Positions 22,305-26,451 of a stretch of 26,451 nt of DNA are shown here, piece by piece. The stretch spans positions 1-26,451 of the forward strand of contig DATJQF010000226.1 in assembly GCA_035505995.1 (NCBI GenBank). The letters are read 5' to 3'. This DNA is from DATJQF01 sp035505995. GTDB taxonomy: Bacteria; Bacteroidota; Bacteroidia; Bacteroidales; FEN-979. Below the pieces are notes generated by a model. It worked only from the letters and a program-made list of their open reading frames with translations, did not search any database and was not told the origin of the DNA. Numbering within the stretch: the stretch's first letter is position 1; each line of letters begins with the position of its first letter. Both the position numbers and the translations under genes were made by a program.

Positions 22305-23324
22305 ATGCGCTGCCTTAAACCCGCCGTCCTTTTCCTGATGTTTCTGCCCCTTCTTTACGCCTGCAATAAAGATCTCAATGTCAATGCCGACTGGCAGGAG
22401 ATCACGGTGGTTTACGGACTGCTTAACCAGAGCGATTCCGTTCACGATATCAAGATCACCAAAGCGTTCCTGGGTCCCGGCAATGCACTGGATTTTGCGA
22501 AGATCGCCGACTCCAGCAATTTCCCCGATCCGCTGGACGTAACCATGGAAGAATGGTCGGGTTCCACCCTGGTCAAGACCTTCACCTTCGATACCGTCAC
22601 CATCCACGACAAGGAGGCCGGCGATTCGATTTTCTATTTTCCCGATCAGCTGGTTTACCGTACCGTCGGGAACATGGGAGTGGGCGATACCTATAAGCTG
22701 TTCATCCGGAACCCGCGCACCGGATCGGAAGTCACTTCGCAAACCACGCTCATACATCCCTTTGCCATCGACAAACCCCAGTCTTATACCAAGGTAACCT
22801 ACGAACCGGGCAAGAACACGGTCGTGGAATGGGACCCGGCGGTGAACGGAAGGCGATACCAGCTGGAGATCCGCTTCCATTACCTGGAATTCCCGGTTGG
22901 CGATACCACTGCAGCCAATAAAAAAGACAAGTATGTAAACTGGCTCGTGTTCAGCGATGTTGAATCGGCCACCCTGAATCCGCCGCCGGGGGCCTCCACG
23001 ATGAAATACAATATCCCGGGGGATGCATTTTATGTCGTGCTGGGCGGGAACATCCCGGTCGACCCGAATGTATCCCGGACCGCACGCGATGTGGAATACA
23101 TCTTCAGCGTGGCTTCCGACGATCTGAACACATACATGGAAGTGACCGAACCCTCGAACACGATCGTACAGGAACGGCCGACCTTCACCAACATCACCAA
23201 CGGCATCGGGCTGTTCGCAAGCCGGTATAACAACCGGAAAGATAATCCCCTGGTGCTGCAGCTTGGGCAGATCACCCTGGATGAACTGAAGGTCAACGAA
23301 AATACCAAGAACCTCGGCTTCTGA
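22305..23324 (+). CDS. Outer-envelope lipoprotein, DUF4249-like (tentative)
   Basis: 339 residues. A lipoprotein signal is clear: hydrophobic AVLFLMFLPLLYA then Cys20, followed by NKDLN, whose Lys-Asp resembles Bacteroidota surface-export signals. The mature part is predominantly beta: an early strand WQEITVVYGLLNQSDSVHDI followed by KITKAFLGPG, and a fibronectin-like stretch around 155-190 (NTVVEWDPAVNGRRYQLEIRF). A conserved-looking end reads TNGIGLFASRY. This layout resembles DUF4249-type proteins that often accompany TonB-dependent receptors, but no receptor gene is adjacent, so the family name is tentative. Transcribed divergently from panB. Function unknown. Confidence 0.7.
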   Translation: MRCLKPAVLFLMFLPLLYACNKDLNVNADWQEITVVYGLLNQSDSVHDIKITKAFLGPGNALDFAKIADSSNFPDPLDVTMEEWSGSTLVKTFTFDTVTIHDKEAGDSIFYFPDQLVYRTVGNMGVGDTYKLFIRNPRTGSEVTSQTTLIHPFAIDKPQSYTKVTYEPGKNTVVEWDPAVNGRRYQLEIRFHYLEFPVGDTTAANKKDKYVNWLVFSDVESATLNPPPGASTMKYNIPGDAFYVVLGGNIPVDPNVSRTARDVEYIFSVASDDLNTYMEVTEPSNTIVQERPTFTNITNGIGLFASRYNNRKDNPLVLQLGQITLDELKVNENTKNLGF

Positions 23325-23354
23325 ATTCTCCTTCTGTCGTTTTGTCACACTTCT

Positions 23355-23368
23355 GGCAGGATTTATGC
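23355..23368 (+). promoter_or_regulatory. dnaK: Sigma-54-like -24/-12 element upstream of dnaK
   Basis: The sequence TGGCAGGATTTATGCA (from 23354) has GG and GC separated by exactly ten bases, the invariant -24/-12 spacing of RpoN promoters, about 70 bases before dnaK. A second partial candidate follows at 23372 (TGGCATAATCATTGAC: GG-N10-GA). No TAnnTTTG box and no CIRCE inverted repeat were seen in the 114-base gap. Prediction only. Confidence 0.4.
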
Positions 23369-23438
23369 ATTTGGCATAATCATTGACTACTCTCCCGAAC
23401 ATTTTAAAGAATTTCATTCACAATAAAACTGTCAGATT

Positions 23439-25355
23439 ATGGGAAAAATCATTGGGATCGACCTTGGAACGACGAATTCATGCGTCGCGGTGATGGAAGG
23501 GAATGAACCGGTTGTCATTGCCAACAGCGAAGGCAGGAGGACCACCCCGTCCATTGTCGGCTTCACCGAAAACGGGGAACGCAAGGTAGGCGATCCGGCA
23601 AAACGACAGGCGATCACGAACCCTGTCAATACCGTGTTCTCGATCAAACGGTTCATGGGCGAAACCTATGACCAGGTGACCAAGGAGATCAAGCGCGTGC
23701 CTTACAAGGTGGACCGTGGCGATAATAATACCCCGAGGGTGAACATCGGCGGAAAGCTGTATTCCCCGCAGGAGATCTCGGCCATCATCCTCCAGAAAAT
23801 GAGGAAGACCGCGGAAGATTACCTCGGCCAGGAAGTGAAGGAAGCCGTGATCACCGTGCCGGCCTATTTCAGTGATTCCCAGCGTCAGGCGACCAAGGAA
23901 GCCGGGGAGATCGCGGGATTGGTCGTAAAGAGGATCATCAACGAGCCCACCGCAGCCGCACTGGCCTACGGGCTCGATAAAAAGCATAAGGACCTTAAAG
24001 TGGCCGTCTATGACCTGGGCGGAGGAACTTTCGACATCTCGATCCTCGAGCTGGGCGAAGGCGTCTTCGAAGTAAGGTCCACCAACGGGAATACCCATCT
24101 GGGAGGGGATGATTTCGACCAGTTGATCATCGACTGGCTGGCGGAGGATTTCCTGCAGAATGAAAGAATCGACCTCCGCAAAGACCCGATGGCGCTGCAG
24201 CGTCTGAAGGAAGCGGCCGAAAAAGCCAAGATCGAGCTGTCCAGCTCGGTGGAGACCGAAGTGAACCTGCCGTATATCATGCCGGTGGACGGGATCCCGA
24301 AGCACCTGGTGAAAAAGCTGACCCGTTCAAAGTTCGAGCAGCTGATCGACGGCCTTGTGCAGTCGACCCTGCCCCCGTGCCAGCAGGCGCTGAAAGATGC
24401 GGGGCTGAAAGCTTCCGAGGTCGATGAAGTGATCCTCGTGGGAGGCTCTACCCGGATCCCGATGGTGCAGAAGCTGGTGAAGGAATTCTTCGGCAAGGAT
24501 CCGTCCAAAGGGGTGAACCCCGATGAAGTGGTGGCCGTGGGTGCTGCCATCCAGGGCGGAGTGCTGACCGGGGAAGTCAAGGATGTGCTGCTGCTCGACG
24601 TTACGCCTCTTTCCCTGGGGATTGAAACCCTGGGCGGGGTGATGACCCGGCTGATCGAATCCAATACCACGATCCCGACGAAAAAATCTGAAGTCTTTTC
24701 AACGGCAGCCGACAGCCAGACCACCGTGGAGATCCACGTACTGCAGGGAGAAAGGCCGATGGCCGGCCAGAATAAGAGCATCGGGCGATTCCATCTCGAC
24801 GGGATCCCACCCGCGCCAAGGGGCATCCCGCAGATCGAGGTCACCTTCGACATCGATGCCAACGGGATCCTGCATGTAACGGCCAAGGACAAGGCCACCG
24901 GTAAATCCCAGCAGATCCGGATCGAAGCATCCTCCGGGTTATCGGATACGGAAATCAAACGCATGAAAGAAGAGGCGCAGGCACATTCCGACGCCGACCG
25001 GAAGCTGAAAGATGAAGCCGATAAGCTCAATACCGCGGACTCCATGATCTTCCAGACGGAAAAGCAACTGAAGGAATATGGCGATAAGATCCCTGCTGAT
25101 AAGAAGGGCGCGATCGAAAAAGCGCTGGAACAGCTGAAGACGGCTCATAAGAACAAGGACGTGGCAGGCATCGATTCGGCCCTGGCTTCCCTGAACTCGG
25201 TATGGCAATCGGCCAGCGAGGAAATGTACAAGAATACCCAGAGCGCACCGCCGCAGGACGAGCCGCCTGCCCAGGGACCTCAGCAGGATCAGAAGAAGCA
25301 AGGGGGCAACGACGAAGTTACGGATGTGGATTTTGAAGAGGTGAAGGATAAATAA
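23439..25355 (+). CDS. dnaK: Molecular chaperone DnaK (Hsp70)
   Basis: 638 residues, the full Hsp70 length. ATPase domain: GIDLGTTNSCVAVMEG at the start, Lys70 in FSIKRFMG, EPTAAALAYGLDK, and the phosphate loop DLGGGTFDIS with Thr197. Linker and peptide-binding domain: DVLLLDVTPLSLGIETLGG, then a helical lid and a Gln/Pro-rich tail ending in TDVDFEEVKDK. It folds nascent and stress-damaged proteins together with DnaJ and GrpE, which are not encoded nearby, so dnaK is a single-gene unit here. A sigma-54-like element lies upstream and two hairpins lie downstream. The ATG is the canonical start. Confidence 0.98.
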   Translation: MGKIIGIDLGTTNSCVAVMEGNEPVVIANSEGRRTTPSIVGFTENGERKVGDPAKRQAITNPVNTVFSIKRFMGETYDQVTKEIKRVPYKVDRGDNNTPRVNIGGKLYSPQEISAIILQKMRKTAEDYLGQEVKEAVITVPAYFSDSQRQATKEAGEIAGLVVKRIINEPTAAALAYGLDKKHKDLKVAVYDLGGGTFDISILELGEGVFEVRSTNGNTHLGGDDFDQLIIDWLAEDFLQNERIDLRKDPMALQRLKEAAEKAKIELSSSVETEVNLPYIMPVDGIPKHLVKKLTRSKFEQLIDGLVQSTLPPCQQALKDAGLKASEVDEVILVGGSTRIPMVQKLVKEFFGKDPSKGVNPDEVVAVGAAIQGGVLTGEVKDVLLLDVTPLSLGIETLGGVMTRLIESNTTIPTKKSEVFSTAADSQTTVEIHVLQGERPMAGQNKSIGRFHLDGIPPAPRGIPQIEVTFDIDANGILHVTAKDKATGKSQQIRIEASSGLSDTEIKRMKEEAQAHSDADRKLKDEADKLNTADSMIFQTEKQLKEYGDKIPADKKGAIEKALEQLKTAHKNKDVAGIDSALASLNSVWQSASEEMYKNTQSAPPQDEPPAQGPQQDQKKQGGNDEVTDVDFEEVKDK

Positions 25356-25368
25356 CCTCACCCCCAAA

Positions 25369-25392
25369 CCCCCTCTCCACCCGGAGAGGGGG
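25369..25392. repeat. GC-rich perfect hairpin after dnaK (REP-like)
   Basis: CCCCCTCTCC and GGAGAGGGGG form a perfect 10-bp stem with a four-base loop (ACCC), 14 bases after the dnaK stop codon, preceded by CCTCACCCCCAAA. The T-run after it is weak (CTTCTGTTTCC), so it looks more like an interspersed palindromic element or a 3' end stabiliser than a classical terminator. Confidence 0.7.
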
Positions 25393-25443
25393 CTTCTGTT
25401 TCCGCATTCCGCATATTAATCATTATACATGTTATCCTAAAGG

Positions 25444-25484
25444 TCCCGGAAAGTTTGTTGAAAATTTTCCGGGATTTTCTTTTC
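25444..25484 (+). terminator. Rho-independent terminator downstream of dnaK
   Basis: TCCCGGAAA (25444-25452) pairs with TTTCCGGGA (25466-25474), a 9-bp stem with a 13-base loop, followed directly by the T-rich tract TTTTCTTTTC. It sits about 90 bases after dnaK and 50 before the next gene and should separate the two transcripts. It may work together with the GC-rich hairpin just upstream. Confidence 0.75.
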
Positions 25485-25533
25485 ACCTTTTGGCTGCTTT
25501 CCGGATTAAGGTAAAAATTTAAACGGAAAGCAG

Positions 25534-26451
25534 ATGAAAGCAAACCAATGGTGGATGGTGCCGGTCGTGGCGTTCATGTCAGCCGCCGGCGCCGCAGCGC
25601 AGAATATCTGGATCAACGAGATCCATTACGACAACGCAGGCCCCGATGCGAACGAGATCGTAGAAGTGGTCCTGGAGAACCCCGGGAATTATAACCTGGC
25701 TGATTTTTCGGTGATCCTGTACAACGGGAACAACGGGGCAAGTTACGATACCCGGACCCTGGACGCTTTCACCCAGGGCGGGGTCGTCGGCAGCTTCGGG
25801 ATCTTCTGGTTCGATTACGATGCAGCCGGCGGAAGCATCCAGAACGGATCACCTGACGGCATGGCCGTTGCCTACCAGGGCACCCTGGTGCCGGGACAGT
25901 TCCTCAGCTACGAGGGGACTTTCCAGGCAACCGACGGCCCGGCCAGCGGAATGATGTCGGTGGATATCGGGGTCTCGGAGTCCAGCAGCACGCCGGCAGG
26001 ATCTTCCCTGCAGTTGTCCGGCTATGGAACCGTTTACCCGGATTTTGCCTGGCAGAACCCGGCCCCTGCCACTCCGGGAACTGCCAACAACGGACAGACA
26101 TTCGGAGGAGGCGTTCTTCCGGAGCCCGGATCCTATCCCGCCGATTTCAAGGCCCAGGCCAACCTGTTCACGCTTACTCTTTCCTGGACGGATGCCGCCG
26201 GCGGCCAGCTTCCTAAAAAGTACCTGGTCAAAGCCAGCAATGCCAATGATATCATATCCCCCGTCGACGGCATTCCCGAACCCGACGAGCCGGATCTTTC
26301 GGACGGGACAGGGGCCAGGAATGTTCCGCTGGGGATCCAAACCTGTTCCTTCACCAGCCTGGAATCGGGGACCACATTTTATTTTAAGATCTTCCCTTAC
26401 ACCAATTCCGGCAGCGACATCAACTACAAAACCGACAGCGTACCTCCCTCC
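25534..26451 (+). CDS. Secreted lamin-tail-domain / fibronectin type III protein (partial, N-terminal part)
   Basis: An open frame of 306 codons from ATG at 25534 with no stop before the window edge. A signal peptide is evident (MVPVVAFMSAAGAAAQ, cleavage near residue 23). The mature protein begins NIWINEIHYDNAGPDANEIV and continues with a VILYNGNNG segment, the pattern of the lamin-tail domain (LTD) found in bacterial secreted nucleases and surface proteins. From about residue 200 a fibronectin type III-like module follows (TLTLSWTDA, KYLVKASN, FTSLESGTTFYFKIFPYT). The C-terminus, where a type IX secretion signal or a nuclease domain might be, lies outside. Role unknown: extracellular nuclease or adhesin are possibilities. 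The preceding 178 bases hold two hairpins and no clear promoter box. Confidence 0.85.
   Translation, partial: MKANQWWMVPVVAFMSAAGAAAQNIWINEIHYDNAGPDANEIVEVVLENPGNYNLADFSVILYNGNNGASYDTRTLDAFTQGGVVGSFGIFWFDYDAAGGSIQNGSPDGMAVAYQGTLVPGQFLSYEGTFQATDGPASGMMSVDIGVSESSSTPAGSSLQLSGYGTVYPDFAWQNPAPATPGTANNGQTFGGGVLPEPGSYPADFKAQANLFTLTLSWTDAAGGQLPKKYLVKASNANDIISPVDGIPEPDEPDLSDGTGARNVPLGIQTCSFTSLESGTTFYFKIFPYTNSGSDINYKTDSVPPS

Noticed and set aside
22212..23417. Open frame of about 401 codons on the minus strand
   Set aside because: Antisense to the lipoprotein gene, which has a convincing lipobox and promoter box; the shadow translation has no domain pattern and would cover both intergenic regions.
23325..23438. 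Search for a CIRCE (HrcA) operator before dnaK
   Set aside because: No TTAGCACTC-N9-GAGTGCTAA-like inverted repeat is present.
24008..25045. Ser/Thr-rich open frame of about 345 codons on the minus strand
   Set aside because: Antisense to dnaK; typical shadow of a highly biased gene.

Overview
The window looks like a chromosomal segment of a moderately GC-rich Bacteroidota (an environmental Bacteroidales-like lineage is my best guess; base composition was judged by eye). Supporting signs are five TAnnTTTG promoter boxes of the Bacteroidota primary sigma factor, weak Shine-Dalgarno signals, a stand-alone RfaE2-type heptose-1-phosphate adenylyltransferase, the neighbour pair hemD/DUF4271, and many exported peptidases and lipoproteins. 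The window is densely coded. No stretch over 300 bases lacks a gene, and I see no tRNA, rRNA, CRISPR array, phage gene or transposase.

Layout. (1) Positions 1-6200, minus strand: a tightly packed run reading leftward: a sensor-less histidine kinase, a NarL/LuxR-type response regulator, an exported thioredoxin-like protein, panC, panD, an integral-membrane flippase-like protein, rfaE2, radA, and a truncated flavin-binding PNPOx-like gene. Spacings run from a 14-base overlap to 32 bases, so it may be one long operon with an internal promoter at panD. (2) Positions 6231-13831, plus strand: flavodoxin, an M1 aminopeptidase, an MFS transporter, mnmA, an M28 peptidase with a PDZ domain, and a GtrA-family membrane protein. 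(3) Positions 13861-16694, minus strand: ChaN-like protein, a Tat-exported PLP enzyme and an exported RidA. (4) Positions 16815-22221, minus strand: panB, an RluA-type pseudouridine synthase, DUF4271, hemD, rnpA, yidD and an S41 processing peptidase. (5) Positions 22305-26451, plus strand: a lipoprotein, dnaK, and the 5' part of a secreted lamin-tail/fibronectin-type protein cut by the window edge.

How the genes fit together. Most are housekeeping: CoA precursor synthesis (panB, panC, panD), heptose activation (rfaE2), tRNA and rRNA modification (mnmA, rluA-like), RNase P protein, tetrapyrrole synthesis (hemD), membrane protein insertion (yidD), DNA repair (radA) and protein folding (dnaK). 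A second theme is the envelope: M1, M28 and S41 peptidases, thioredoxin-like, ChaN-like, Tat-PLP and RidA proteins are all predicted to be exported.

The most interesting points are: (a) a small operon pairing an exported PLP enzyme with an exported RidA, the enzyme family that removes reactive enamines made by PLP enzymes; (b) three unrelated degenerate micro-repeats with periods of 8, 10 and 7 bases within 4.6 kb, each translated as part of a protein; (c) an MnmA in which the usual second catalytic cysteine is absent; (d) promoter boxes four bases from the start codon, implying leaderless or nearly leaderless mRNAs, and face-to-face promoters between the kinase gene and flavodoxin; (e) a sigma-54-like -24/-12 element before dnaK.
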